From DASTPP01 sp035762175 (GTDB lineage: Bacteria > Myxococcota_A > Polyangia > Polyangiales > Polyangiaceae), in NCBI GenBank assembly GCA_035762175.1, contig DASTPP010000402.1, positions 1 through 47,586 of the forward strand: a DNA stretch of 47,586 nucleotides, written 5' to 3'. Position 1 is the first letter of the stretch. Each line of letters opens with the position of its first letter. The position numbers and the translations under genes are program-made. Of the stretch, positions 1 through 16,515 are shown in pieces. The notes beneath the pieces are model-generated. The model saw nothing but the letters and a program-made list of their open reading frames with translations. It was not told where the DNA came from and searched no databases.

Positions 1-110
1 CGGCGGGCGCGACGGTATTGGGGCGAGGCCTGGAGCGGGTGGCGATCGCCGCGGAGGTGCTGCGGGCGCAGCGCGAACAGCTCGGGCTCGAGCTTGTCCC
101 CAAGAAGTGA
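1..110 (+). CDS. C-terminal end of an unidentified protein (5' truncated)
   Basis: The reading frame that ends at TGA 108-110 is open from the window edge and gives about 35 residues, ending in LELVPKK. The run looks like a helical, charged tail (GLERVAIAAEVLRAQREQ) with codon use typical of the neighbours, so it is probably the true end of a gene that begins outside the window. No domain can be recognised. It converges with gltD, whose stop lies 42 bp downstream on the other strand. Confidence 0.4.
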   Translation, partial: AGATVLGRGLERVAIAAEVLRAQREQLGLELVPKK

Positions 111-152
111 CCAATGCCCAGGACTTCAGTCGGGGGCACGCTTCCCAAGCGA

Positions 153-1587
153 TTACCCCGGCGCGCCCGGCCGCTCGGACACCTGCCTCGCGGGCGCGTC
201 GGTTTGCGTCGCCCGCAGGTACCCATCGACCGACTCGGCGACGCGGCGGCCCTCGGCGATGGCCCAGACGACGAGCGAGGCGCCGCGGGTGGCGTCGCCG
301 GCGGCGAAGATGCCGGGCTCGGGGGTGCGGCCGTGGGGGTCGGCGACGAGGCGGCCGCGCGCGTCGGGCTCGAGGCCGAGCTGGGCCCAGAGCGGCAAGG
401 GCTCGACGCCGACGAAGCCGGCGGCGATGAGGGCGAGGTCGCAGGGCAGGACGATCTCGCCCGCGTCTTCGCCGCTCTGTTGGTCGAGGCGGCGGGCGCG
501 CAGTCCGGTGACGTGACCGCGCTCGTCGCCGACGAAGCCCAGGGTTTGAATGGCGAACTGGCGCTCGCCTCCCTCTTCGTGCGACGACGAGGTGCGCAGC
601 ACGAGGGGCCACTCGGGCCAGGGGTTTTCGGGCAGGCGGCGCAGCGGCGGGGCGGGCATCAGCTCGAGCTGCTGGACGCTGAGGGCGCCCTGGCGCAGCG
701 AGGTGCCGAGACAGTCGGAGCCGGTGTCGCCGCCGCCGATGATGATGACGTGCTTGCCCTCGGCCCAGAGCGGGCCGCCGGGCGCGGGGCCTTCGCCGGC
801 GACGCGGCGGTTCTGCTCGGTCAGAAAGGGCATGGCGAAGTGCACGCCGGCGAGGTCGCGGCCGGGCACCTCGAGATCGCGGGGGCGGCCGGCGCCGGCG
901 CAGAGCACGAGGGCGTCGAACGAGCGGCGCAGCTCGTCGCCGCGGGGCGAGGCGCCGACGTCGGCGCCGGTGACGAAGGTGACGCCCTCGGCGCGCAGCT
1001 GATCGAGGCGGCGGTCGAGCACCCCCTTGTCGAGCTTGAAGTCGGGTATGCCGTAGCGCAAAAGGCCGCCGGGCTGCCGGTCGCGCTCGAAGACGGTGAC
1101 GTCGTGGCCGCGGCGCGCCAGCTCTTGGGCGGCGGCGAGGCCGGCGGGGCCCGAGCCGACGACGGCGACGCGGCGCCCGGTGCGGGGCGGCAGGCGGCGC
1201 GGCAAAAGCTCGGGGGTGCCGTCGGCGATGAAGCGCTCGACGTCCTTGATCGTGACGGGCGCCTCGTGCAGCGAGAGCACGCACGAGGCCTCGCAGGGGG
1301 CGGGGCAGACGCGGCCCGTGATCTCGGGGAAGTTGTTCGTCGCCTCGAGCGCGGCGCGGGCGGCGGGCAGATCGCCGCGGTAGACGGCGTCGTTCCACTC
1401 GGGGATGAGGTTGCCGAGCGGGCAACCGCGGTGACAGAAGGGTATGCCGCAGTCCATGCAGCGGGCGGCCTGATCGCGCAGCGTCGCCTCGGGCGGGGTC
1501 GCCTCGAACTCGCTGAAGTCGCGCAGGCGCTCTTCGACGGGGCGGGCGGGGGCCTTCGAGCGGCCGAGGCGCAGAAAGCCGCGCGGG

Positions 1588-1595
<8 letters not shown>
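153..1595 (-). CDS. gltD: Glutamate synthase (NADPH) small subunit
   Basis: This is the flavoprotein subunit that passes electrons from NAD(P)H to the large subunit, so that glutamine plus 2-oxoglutarate yields two glutamates. The 480-residue length is normal. The N-terminal Fe-S domain shows RCMDCGIPFCHRGCP and, further on, GRVCPAPCEASC. An FAD-binding GxGxxG follows (VAVVGSGPAGLAAA), then a second nucleotide site (IIIGGGDTGSDC) and the C-terminal GIFAAGD motif of this disulfide-reductase-like family. The GTG start (1593-1595) overlaps the gltB stop by 8 bp, which implies translational coupling. A longer open frame upstream lies antisense-like inside gltB and was dropped. Identification is secure. 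Confidence 0.95.
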
Positions 1596-6270
<4,675 letters not shown>

Positions 6271-6310
6271 GGGCGCCTCGGCGGGGCCTGGGCCCCTAAC
6301 GCGACGCACC

Positions 6311-6340
6311 ATGGTAGCCGACGCAGAGCGTCTTTTTCAA
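6311..6340 (-). promoter_or_regulatory. Candidate sigma-70 promoter for gltBD
   Basis: On the minus strand TTGAAA (6340-6335) is followed after 18 bp by TACCAT (6316-6311), about 40 nt upstream of the gltB ATG. This is the best sigma-70-like pair in the 189-bp gap between the XRE gene and gltB. It is a sequence match only. Confidence 0.4.
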
Positions 6341-6459
6341 CCCGCGGGCGAACGAAACCTCACCTTGTGACCAAGGGAAAGCCCGAGCTCGAGAGGTTCG
6401 TGCTTACCGGATTGCGAGCTTCATGGGGCTCGCGGGCGGACGTTCGGGCACGAAGCGGG

Positions 6460-7092
6460 CTAGTTTCGGGGGGTGCCGTCCGTCGCTGCGCCCGGGGTCT
6501 CGGGGGCGGACTTGCTGTCGCTGCCGTCGGCGGGCGGTGGCGAGGCCGAGGGTGGCAGCGGCGCCGGGGGCGCGGCGCGGCCCGGGGGCGGGGGCGTCGA
6601 GGGCGAGGCGCGGCTGCCGGGCAGCGGCGGCGTCGAGGGCGAGGCGCGGGGGCTGAGCGCGCCGTCGACCGCGGGGGCGGTCGGGGGCGGAGCGCGCGGG
6701 TCGGCGGCGCCAGAGCTGTCGTTGAGGCGGGCGAGGGCCTCGGGCGGGGCGCGCTCTTTGGCCTTGGCGAGCAGCCAGCGCACGTCGTCGGGCGACAGCT
6801 CTCGGCAGAGGGTGAAGAGGCGTTCGCGTTCGGAGGAACCGACGACGAGATCGGCCACGGTTACGTCGAGCGCGCGCGCGATCTTGGCGAGCGAGTGAAT
6901 CGTGGGCACAACGAGCCCGCGCTCGAGTTCGGAGATGTAACCGCGACCGAGGCCGGTCTCTTCGACGAACGCGTCGAACGTAAACTCGCACTCTTTGCGC
7001 AACCGCTTGACCAGAGCACCCACCTGAGCCGCCAGGGGGTCGGGTGTTTTGCGGTGGCGAGAGGCAGCCGTCGTCGCTGCTCGTTTGGTCAT
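6460..7092 (-). CDS. XRE-family transcriptional regulator with proline-rich tail
   Basis: A 210-residue protein. Residues about 27-82 form a Cro/C1-type helix-turn-helix: LVKRLRKECEFTFDAFVEE, then LGRGYISELERG and PTIHSLAKIARALDV. A short helical stretch follows, then from about residue 128 a low-complexity Pro/Ser/Ala tail with a repeated SPRASPSTPP-like unit. The HTH indicates DNA binding; the tail has no known fold. It lies 51 bp after the sensor kinase gene and 189 bp before gltB, all on one strand, so it may be cotranscribed with the two-component genes or act on gltBD. The target is unknown. Confidence 0.85.
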   Translation of the reverse strand: MTKRAATTAASRHRKTPDPLAAQVGALVKRLRKECEFTFDAFVEETGLGRGYISELERGLVVPTIHSLAKIARALDVTVADLVVGSSERERLFTLCRELSPDDVRWLLAKAKERAPPEALARLNDSSGAADPRAPPPTAPAVDGALSPRASPSTPPLPGSRASPSTPPPPGRAAPPAPLPPSASPPPADGSDSKSAPETPGAATDGTPRN

Positions 7093-7143
7093 TGCCCCTA
7101 CGCTAGCGGTAGCCCGGGCGCGAGCGGTTCGAAGACACGAACT

Positions 7144-8661
7144 TTAACGCTCTTTTTGTGGGAGCGAGAACCAGAAAGTACTGCCCTCGCCGGGGCGCGA
7201 CGCGACGCCGATTTGGCCTCCCTGGGCTTCGACGACGGCCTTAACGATGGCGAGGCCGAGGCCGGTGCCGCCCTCCTCGCGAGCGGTCGTAAAAAAACGA
7301 TCCCAGACGCGGGGGAGGTTGGCGGGAGAGATTCCGCGGCCCCGATCGACGACCCGGGTGATGAGGCCCCCTGTGGGCGCGGCTGCGACCTCGACGCGGA
7401 CGGGCGAGCCCGGGGGCGAGAAGCGGAGGGCATTGTCGACGAGGTTCGCGAGGGCGGACTCGAGGGCGTCGGCGCGGGCGAAGGCGTGAGTCTGACCGCT
7501 TTCGTATAGCACGTCAACCGTCCGCCCGGCGGCGCGGTAGCGGGCGGCGAGGCGCTCGACGAGGGCGCGGTAGTCGAGGGGGCCGGGGGGGCCGAGGCGG
7601 GCCTCGAGGCGCGAGAGCTCGAGCAGGCGGCTGACGAGGCGCTCGAGGCGGCGGGCGTCGTCGAGGATGTTGCCGAGGAAGCGGGCGCGGGCGCGGGGCT
7701 CGTCGGCGGCGCCGTCTTGCAGGAGCTCGGCGGCGCCGCGGATGGAGGCGAGCGGGGTCTTGAACTCGTGCGAGACGTTGGCGGCGAGCTCTTCGATGTA
7801 GGCGAGGCGGGCGTCGAGGCCGCGGGCCATGGCGTCGAAGGCGCGGGCGAGCTCGCCGATCTCGTCGCGGCCCGCGGCGCCGAGCGCGACGCCGCGCTCG
7901 CCGGAGGCGATGCGGCGCGCGGCGGCGGTCAGGCGCGCGAGGGGGCGCGAGATGGTGAGGGCGAGGAAGGCGGCGACGAGGGCGGCGAGGGCGAGCGAGC
8001 CGAGGGCGACGCGCACGAGGGCGTTGCGCACGCGGTAGAGCGAGACGAGCACGGGGTAGGTGGTGCGGGCGGCGTAGGCGGCGCCGACGACCTCGCCCGA
8101 GGGGGCGCGCGCGGGCTCGGCGACGTAGAGGCGCACGGCGCGCACGTGGCCCGAGACGCGCGTGGCGCGGCCGGGCGCCCCGGCGAGCGCCGCGCGCACC
8201 TCGGCGCGCGCGGCGTAGCCGCCTTCGGGCGGGGCGGGGTCGCCGGCGGGGGCCCTCCGGCTCTGCGCGTCGAAGCGGCCGCGGCGGGTGACGAGCTCGA
8301 CCTCCTCGGGCCCGGTGTCGAGCAGCGCGCGGCCGCGCGCGTCGAGCAGCTGCACCTGGGCGCCGAGCCTCCGGGCGGCCTCGCGCGCGGCGGCCTCGGC
8401 GGCGGGGCCGGGCGGCTCGCCGCGCGCGAGCGCGGGGGCGGCGGCGGCGGCGAGCGCGGCGGCGACGGCGACGAGCCCCTCTTCTTCGCTGCGCAAGAGC
8501 TCGCGCTCGAAGGTGCGGGCGAAGCCGAGCCCGGCGAGGGGCAGGACGACGAGGAAGGCGTGCGCGACGAGGAGCTTGGTGCGGATCTGGTAGAGCTGCC
8601 GCCCGATCGCCGCCCGGATCGAGCCGGGCCGCGGCCCGGCGGGCTCGCGGGGCGGGGTCAC
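7144..8661 (-). CDS. Sensor histidine kinase (HAMP, HisKA, HATPase_c)
   Basis: A 505-residue membrane kinase. TM helix 1 is at about residues 30-48, followed by a periplasmic sensor region with an Ala-rich stretch and then TM helix 2 at about 215-236. A HAMP segment follows (ISRPLARLTAAARRI). The phosphoacceptor is His298 in NVSHEFKTPLASIRG. The ATP-binding domain has the N box (ALANLVDNALRFSPPG), G1 (VVDRGRGI), F box (VWDRFF) and G2 (GGTGLGLAIVK). The GTG start at 8661 overlaps the response regulator stop as GTGA, so the two are coupled. The signal is unknown; the layout resembles CreC/ChvG-like kinases, but no orthology is claimed. Confidence 0.93.
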   Translation of the reverse strand: MTPPREPAGPRPGSIRAAIGRQLYQIRTKLLVAHAFLVVLPLAGLGFARTFERELLRSEEEGLVAVAAALAAAAAPALARGEPPGPAAEAAAREAARRLGAQVQLLDARGRALLDTGPEEVELVTRRGRFDAQSRRAPAGDPAPPEGGYAARAEVRAALAGAPGRATRVSGHVRAVRLYVAEPARAPSGEVVGAAYAARTTYPVLVSLYRVRNALVRVALGSLALAALVAAFLALTISRPLARLTAAARRIASGERGVALGAAGRDEIGELARAFDAMARGLDARLAYIEELAANVSHEFKTPLASIRGAAELLQDGAADEPRARARFLGNILDDARRLERLVSRLLELSRLEARLGPPGPLDYRALVERLAARYRAAGRTVDVLYESGQTHAFARADALESALANLVDNALRFSPPGSPVRVEVAAAPTGGLITRVVDRGRGISPANLPRVWDRFFTTAREEGGTGLGLAIVKAVVEAQGGQIGVASRPGEGSTFWFSLPQKER

Positions 8662-9353
8662 GCGCGGAACTTGTAGCCGAGGCCGTAGACGGTCTCGATG
8701 GGGTCGAAGCCGGCGTCGCGGAACTTGCGCCGGATGCGCTTGACGTGGCTGTCCATCGTGCGCTCGGTGATGAGGTTGTCGTAGGCGTACGCGTGCTCCA
8801 TCAGCTGGGCGCGCGTGAGCACGAGGCCGGGCTTGCGCATCAGCGAGGCGAGCACGCCGAACTCGGTGACCGTGAGGCGCACGGGGGCGCCCTCGCAGCG
8901 CACCTCGTGCCGCGCCTCGTCGAGCTCGACGGGGCCGACGCGCAGGGGCGGCGGGGCGGGGGCGGGCTCGGCCGGGGGGGGCGACGCGCGGCGCAGGACG
9001 GCGCGCACGCGGGCGACGAGCTCGCGGGGGCTGAAGGGCTTGGTGACGTAGTCGTCGCCGCCGAGCTCGAGGCCGAGGACGCGGTCGAGCTCGTCGTCCT
9101 TCGAGGAGAGGAACACGATGGGGGTGCGGCCGCGGGCGCGCAGGCGGCGGCAGACCTCGAGGCCGTCGAGCTCGGGCATCAGGACGTCGAGCACGACGAG
9201 GTCGTAGCCGGGCCCGGCGCCGAAGGCGCGCAGGCCGGCCTCGCCGTCGGCGGCGGCGTCGACCGCGAAGCCCTCGCGCTCGAGGGCGTACACGACGACG
9301 TCGCGCAGGTGCGGGTCGTCGTCGACGACGAGGATGCGCTTCACCGGGTCCAC
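8658..9353 (-). CDS. OmpR/PhoB-family response regulator
   Basis: A 231-residue regulator. The receiver domain has the acidic pair Asp11-Asp12, phosphoacceptor Asp56 (LVVLDVLMPELDG) and Lys105 (DDYVTKPFSP). A Pro/Ala linker leads to a winged-helix DNA-binding domain (RLTVTEFGVLASLMRKPG, then ERTMDSHVKRIRRKF and VYGLGYKF). GTG at 9351-9353 was chosen because GAGG lies 7 nt upstream and it begins just before the first receiver strand; a second GTG at 9344 is possible. It is the cognate partner of the kinase that overlaps its 3' end. Confidence 0.94.
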   Translation of the reverse strand: MDPVKRILVVDDDPHLRDVVVYALEREGFAVDAAADGEAGLRAFGAGPGYDLVVLDVLMPELDGLEVCRRLRARGRTPIVFLSSKDDELDRVLGLELGGDDYVTKPFSPRELVARVRAVLRRASPPPAEPAPAPPPLRVGPVELDEARHEVRCEGAPVRLTVTEFGVLASLMRKPGLVLTRAQLMEHAYAYDNLITERTMDSHVKRIRRKFRDAGFDPIETVYGLGYKFRA

Positions 9354-9391
9354 GGTAGCGCCTCGCCCGCCCGGCCGGAATACGCCCCCGC

Positions 9392-10090
9392 TCAGGCGGC
9401 CCCGCCCGGCCCGAGCGGCGGGGGCGGGGGGGCCTCGAGCTCGGGGCCGAGCGCGGCGCCGGCGCCCTCGACGCGGCCCTGGATCTCGGCGAGCAGGCCC
9501 CGCACCTCGCCCGCGTCGGCGCCGGCGAAGCGCAGCACGGTGACCTGCATGCGCAGGCGCCGGCAGAGCGCGAGCAGGTCGTCGCGATCGGCGGCGGCCT
9601 TGGCGCGCAGCCGGGCGAGCCGCTCGATGCTCTCGAGCGCGAGGCGCGCCTGCTCGGCCCCCCGGCCCTGCCGCTCGGCCGCGCGCAGCGCCTCGGCCGC
9701 GCGGGCGGCGTCGAACGACTCGCTCGCGAGCACCTCGTCGAGCGCGGCGACGCGCGCGTCGAGCGCGTAGAGGTGCGAGACGAGCCGGTCGAGCTGCTCG
9801 CGCGTGGGCAGGAGCGAGGCGACGAGCGGGTCGGGCACGGCGCGCAGCGACTCGACGAGGGCGGCGTGCTCGCGGCCGATGGCCCCGCAGAGCTCGCCCG
9901 CGGCGGCGGGGGGCGCCCCCGCGGCCGCCCGGCCCGCCACCCACACGGGCACGTAGAGCGGCCAGGCGCCCGCGCAGAGCAGCGCGTCGACGAGGCCGGG
10001 CTTCGCGCCCGCGGGCGCGGTCCGGGCGAGGCCGGCGGCGCAGGCGACGCCGACGACGGCGTAGAGCAGGGCGAGCTCGGCGAGGCGCAT
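9392..10090 (-). CDS. Membrane protein with helical cytoplasmic domain, unknown function
   Basis: A 232-residue protein that was not recognised. Two hydrophobic segments lie at about residues 4-22 and 33-50. A long charged helical region follows (residues about 65-215, rich in Leu, Arg, Glu and Ala, coiled-coil-like), and the protein ends in a proline tail (EAPPPPPLGPGG). The ATG (10088-10090) shares one base with the upstream stop (TGATG), so it is coupled to the preceding membrane gene. It is the last of three minus-strand membrane genes and lies 38 bp before the response regulator, so all could be one transcript. Confidence 0.7.
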   Translation of the reverse strand: MRLAELALLYAVVGVACAAGLARTAPAGAKPGLVDALLCAGAWPLYVPVWVAGRAAAGAPPAAAGELCGAIGREHAALVESLRAVPDPLVASLLPTREQLDRLVSHLYALDARVAALDEVLASESFDAARAAEALRAAERQGRGAEQARLALESIERLARLRAKAAADRDDLLALCRRLRMQVTVLRFAGADAGEVRGLLAEIQGRVEGAGAALGPELEAPPPPPLGPGGAA

Positions 10091-11025
10091 CACTCGGCCT
10101 CGCCGCGGTAGGGCCGGGCCCGGACGCGCTCGCCGTCGACGCTCGAGCCCGGGGCCTCGCCGGTGGCGGGGCGGTCGTAGACGCCGAGCGCCGAGCGCAC
10201 GCTCATCCAGATGGCCTCGGGCAGGTCGCCCTCGAGCTGGCGCACGAAGGGCGTCTGGCGGGTCTGCGGGCGCACCACGTACGGGCGGAGCAGCCACGAG
10301 GTCTGCGCGCCGACGAGGCCGAAGACGGCGACGAAGGCGAGGCCGGCGATGCGGCCCGAGCCCGGGCGCCGCAAGAGGCCGCGGAAGAGCAGCGCGCCCG
10401 CGGCGAGGCCGGCGACGGCGCAGGCGGCGAACGAGAGCAAGACCATGCGGTGGTAGCCGCACCAGTCTTCGAGCAGCCAGACGACGGGGGCGAGGCAGGC
10501 GAGCACGAGCGAGAAGCGCGCGCAGGCGCCGAGCGTGAGCGCGACGACGTCGCGCGCGCCCATGCGCGTGCCGGTCGCGCGGGCGATGGCCACGAAGGCG
10601 GGCGTGCACACGACGAGGGTGGCGAGCAGGGCGAGCGGCACCTTCACGGCGCAGTAGGCGACCTGCGCGCCGCCGCGGAAGGCGCCCACCACCGCCCCGA
10701 ACACCCCGGCGCCGACCAGCACCGAGGCGACGAGCGCGCGCACGAGCGCGACGCCGTCCTCGCGGCCGGCGGTCTGCAAGAAGGCGTCGGGCTCGCGCAC
10801 GAGCGCCTCGAGCAGCCCGAGGCGGCCCGGCGGCGACCCGCCCGGCGCGGCGCCCTCGCCCCCGCCGCGCGCGCCCTCGGCGGGCCGGGCCGTTGGCGGC
10901 CCGGCGGGCGCGGGCCGGGCGGGCCACGCGGGCCGTCCGGGCGCCTCGGGGGGCCCGGGCTCGGGCGCGGGGCCCCCCACCACGTTCGTCAACGCTTCGG
11001 CGGTCGTCGTCACGGTGGCCTCCAT
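10090..11025 (-). CDS. Multi-pass membrane protein, paralogue of the upstream gene
   Basis: A 311-residue protein. The first 75 residues are Pro/Gly/Ala-rich and probably disordered; five to six hydrophobic helices follow up to about residue 245, then a polar tail. The core (KVPLALLATLVVCTPAF, then DVVALTLGACARFSLVLACLAPV) matches the pattern of the upstream 172-residue protein (ALFVGGALLSAPPLY, then DVADALGASLHKITTVLWGLAAP), so the two look paralogous. The function is unknown. It starts 3 bp after the end of that gene. Confidence 0.72.
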   Translation of the reverse strand: MEATVTTTAEALTNVVGGPAPEPGPPEAPGRPAWPARPAPAGPPTARPAEGARGGGEGAAPGGSPPGRLGLLEALVREPDAFLQTAGREDGVALVRALVASVLVGAGVFGAVVGAFRGGAQVAYCAVKVPLALLATLVVCTPAFVAIARATGTRMGARDVVALTLGACARFSLVLACLAPVVWLLEDWCGYHRMVLLSFAACAVAGLAAGALLFRGLLRRPGSGRIAGLAFVAVFGLVGAQTSWLLRPYVVRPQTRQTPFVRQLEGDLPEAIWMSVRSALGVYDRPATGEAPGSSVDGERVRARPYRGEAE

Positions 11026-11028
11026 CGT

Positions 11029-11547
11029 TCAGCCCCAGAGCCCGTTGGCGCGCCCGAGCGACGACACGAGGCGCAGGCCCAAGAGCAGGGCCACGGCGCA
11101 CCAGACGCCCGTCATCAGGCGCGCGCCCGACTTCGACTCGCCCCGCGAGAGGCGCTCGGCGGTCGAGACCACGGCCGCGCCGCCGACCACCGCCGCGGCC
11201 GCGACGAGCAGCGCGAGCGACTTGTTGGTGCGGAGCGTGACCGAGAAGTACGCCGCGGGCGCGGCGAGCCCCCAGAGCACGGTCGTGATCTTGTGCAGCG
11301 ACGCGCCGAGCGCGTCGGCGACGTCGGCGGCGGTGGCGCGGCCGCCGCCGAGCGCGAGCAGCAGGTAGAGCGGCGGCGCCGAGAGGAGGGCCCCGCCGAC
11401 GAAGAGGGCGGGCGCCGAGAGCGCGCCGAGGCCGACGGCGCGCGGGCCGTGGCCGAGCGCCGCGGCCGCTCCGAAGGTGGCGCACCCGAGGGCGCCGAGG
11501 GCCACGTCGCGCAGCGACGGACGCGGCTCGGTCAACGATTCGTTCAT
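11029..11547 (-). CDS. Small multi-pass membrane protein, unknown function
   Basis: A 172-residue protein with about five hydrophobic segments and a short polar N-terminus. The start at 11547 is supported by a strong ribosome binding site (GGGAGGAGAGC directly before the ATG). It is the first gene of the three-gene membrane group, preceded by a 165-bp gap after lpxK, in which a promoter is expected but no convincing one was found. The paralogy with the next gene is by eye and no known family was recognised. Confidence 0.7.
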   Translation of the reverse strand: MNESLTEPRPSLRDVALGALGCATFGAAAALGHGPRAVGLGALSAPALFVGGALLSAPPLYLLLALGGGRATAADVADALGASLHKITTVLWGLAAPAAYFSVTLRTNKSLALLVAAAAVVGGAAVVSTAERLSRGESKSGARLMTGVWCAVALLLGLRLVSSLGRANGLWG

Positions 11548-11712
11548 GCTCTCCTCCCGTGTTGGCGGCGCCGACGCCGGGCCGCGCTGGGTCGGGGCGC
11601 ACGACGACCGCCCCGGACGCCCCTCAGCTCTACCGGGCGGCTCGGGACGCCGAAGGGGCGCGCCGTGGAATGGTCGGGGCGAGAATGTGGCAACCCCGTG
11701 GCGGGGCCCGCG

Positions 11713-12699
11713 TCAGGCCCGCGCGAGGGCCTCGGCCACGCGATCGACGAGGGCCCGCGGCGGGCGCAGCGCGCAGGGCACGGCGAGCAGGGGCACGCCG
11801 GCGGCGCGCGCGGGCAGCCAGACCTTGCACTTTTCGGTCGTGAGCAAGACGTCGGGCCGGGTCGGCAGGCGGGCGAGCGCGGCGTCGAGGGCGCGGGCGG
11901 CGCCGGGGCCCGCGTGATCGGCGAGCTCGACGTGCAGGCGCGGCTCGACCCCTCGCCGCCGCAGGGCGCGCACGAAGCGCTCGGGGCGCGCGATCGCGGT
12001 AACGACGCCCGCCGACGCGCCGCCGAGCCCTCCGGGCAGCGCGAGGCCGTAGGTCGCGTCGTCCGGCCCGGCCGCCGCGGCGTCGAGCTCGTCCCAGATG
12101 CGGACGACGAGGTCGGCGCTCGCCTCGAGCGCCGCGGCGGGCGCCCGCAAGTCGCCCGCCGGCGGGCAGGCGCCGGCGCCCCAGGGCTTCGGCCCGTCGA
12201 GGGCGAGCACCCGCAGGCCCGAAGCCCGCGGCGGGCCGGGGCCGCCGTCGACGACGACGCAGCGGCCGGAGAGGGCCGGCCAGGCCTCGTCGCGCGCGCG
12301 TCCGACGAGCACCGGCACGTCGATGGCCCCGAGCCGCCGCGCCGCGAGCGAGGCCTCGTCGCCGACCTCGCGCGGATCGCTGCCGGCCCCGGCGAGGCGG
12401 CCCCGGGCCGAGGCGCGCCCGCCGTAGCCGTGCGCGACGAAGCCGACGCGCAGCCCACGCCCCGCGAGCGCCTCGGCGAGCGCGAGCGCGAGCGGCGTCC
12501 GCCACGAGCCGCCGAGCGTCGCGCCGAACACCGCGACGACCCGGCCGGGCCCGCGCGGGCGCCGGGCGTCGCGGTCGAGCCGCGCGGCCGCGGCGCGCTC
12601 GTAGACGAGCGAGGCGAGGCGGGCGCCGGCCCAGGGCGCCGCCCGGCCGCGCTCGAGGGCGTCGGCCGCGCGACGCCAGGCCCCGCGCCAGACCCTCAC
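11713..12699 (-). CDS. lpxK: LpxK-like protein (tetraacyldisaccharide 4'-kinase family) with degenerate active site
   Basis: A 328-residue protein with the LpxK frame: an N-terminal helix, P-loop region, HGYGGR at 90-95 (usually SRGYGG), VGDEASLAARRL at about 112-123, DH at 261-262 and TTEK at 287-290. LpxK phosphorylates the lipid A disaccharide at the inner membrane. Key residues are missing. The Walker A segment reads GGSWRTP at 63-69 where the family has GGTGKTP, and the DDGxQH motif reads DGGPGP at 151-156. TTEKD is TTEKC. The frame is intact and the fold seems kept, so this is either a catalytically dead or a re-purposed homologue. The GTG start lies 22 bp after the kinase gene stop; a start further upstream is possible. 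Confidence 0.75.
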   Translation of the reverse strand: MRVWRGAWRRAADALERGRAAPWAGARLASLVYERAAAARLDRDARRPRGPGRVVAVFGATLGGSWRTPLALALAEALAGRGLRVGFVAHGYGGRASARGRLAGAGSDPREVGDEASLAARRLGAIDVPVLVGRARDEAWPALSGRCVVVDGGPGPPRASGLRVLALDGPKPWGAGACPPAGDLRAPAAALEASADLVVRIWDELDAAAAGPDDATYGLALPGGLGGASAGVVTAIARPERFVRALRRRGVEPRLHVELADHAGPGAARALDAALARLPTRPDVLLTTEKCKVWLPARAAGVPLLAVPCALRPPRALVDRVAEALARA

Positions 12700-12721
12700 G
12701 CCGCCCGGCGCTCGCGCGCCC

Positions 12722-15607
<2,886 letters not shown>

Positions 15608-15629
15608 CTGGTAACCTGCGGGGGCGACC

Positions 15630-16515
15630 TTGCCCGACGCCCCCGACGAGCTCCTCCGCCTCGCGCCCGAAGCCTTTCGCTCCGCGGTCAGGGCCTCGCC
15701 CGAGGCCGGGCGCCTGCTCGCCGACGCCGTCGCCCGCGCGAGGGCGGCGCACCCCTCGATCGCGCTCGGGCCCGACGCCTTCGTCGCGCACCTCGCCCGC
15801 CACGTGCCCGCCGACGAGCTGACGTCGGCCCTGCCCGGGCTGCACGCCGAAGACCTCTACCTCTGTCGCGCCGCGCTCGAGGGCGATCCGGCCGCGATCC
15901 GGGCCTTCGAGCCGCTCTTTCTGCGCACCGCCGAGGCGCTGCTCGCGCGCGCCGGCGTCGCCCCGACCGACCGCGAAGACCTCACGCAGCAGGTGCGCGT
16001 AAAGATGCTCGTCGCCGAGGTGGGGGCCGAGCCCAAGCTCGCGCTCTACGGGGGCCGGGGGCCGCTGCCGCGCTGGCTGCGCGCCGGCGTGCTCCGGGCG
16101 CTGCTCGACGCCCGCCAGCGGGGCCGGCGCGAAGAGCTGCTCGACGAAGACGACTGGCTGGCTTGGCCCTCGCTCTCCGACGACCCCGAGCTCGCGAACC
16201 TCAAGCTCGCCTGCCGCGACGCGTTCAAGCGGGCGGCGACCGAGGCGCTTGCCTCGCTCGCGCCGAGGGCGCGGCTGCTCATGCGCCAGCACCTGCTCGA
16301 CGGCGTGGGCGTCGCCCGGCTCGCGACCATGTACGGCGTGCACGGCGCCACGGTCTACCGGTGGCTCGACGAGGCGCGCGGCGAGCTGGTGCGCGAGACC
16401 AGAAAGCGCCTGGCCGCCACGCTGCGCATCGACGCGGTCGAGATCGACCGCCTGCTCGGCCTGCTCGAGAGCCAGCTCGACGTCAGCGTGCGGCGGCTGC
16501 TCGAGGCGGGGTTAG
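15630..16515 (+). CDS. ECF-type RNA polymerase sigma factor (3' end out of frame)
   Basis: A sigma-70-family protein of about 295 residues. The region-2-like part includes DLYLCRAALEGDPAAIRAFE and REDLTQQVRVKMLV; region 4 includes LLMRQHLLDGVGVARLATMYGVHGATVYRWL. The typical end of this family, LLESQLDVSVRRLLEAG, is reached at about 16510, but the frame is then open for another 1.4 kb across the next gene. A TAG at 16513-16515 lies one base out of frame, right after a GGGG run, so a one-base indel is the simple explanation and the end given here assumes it. The start is TTG at 15630, the only plausible one. It is probably controlled by the divergent kinase. Confidence 0.8.
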
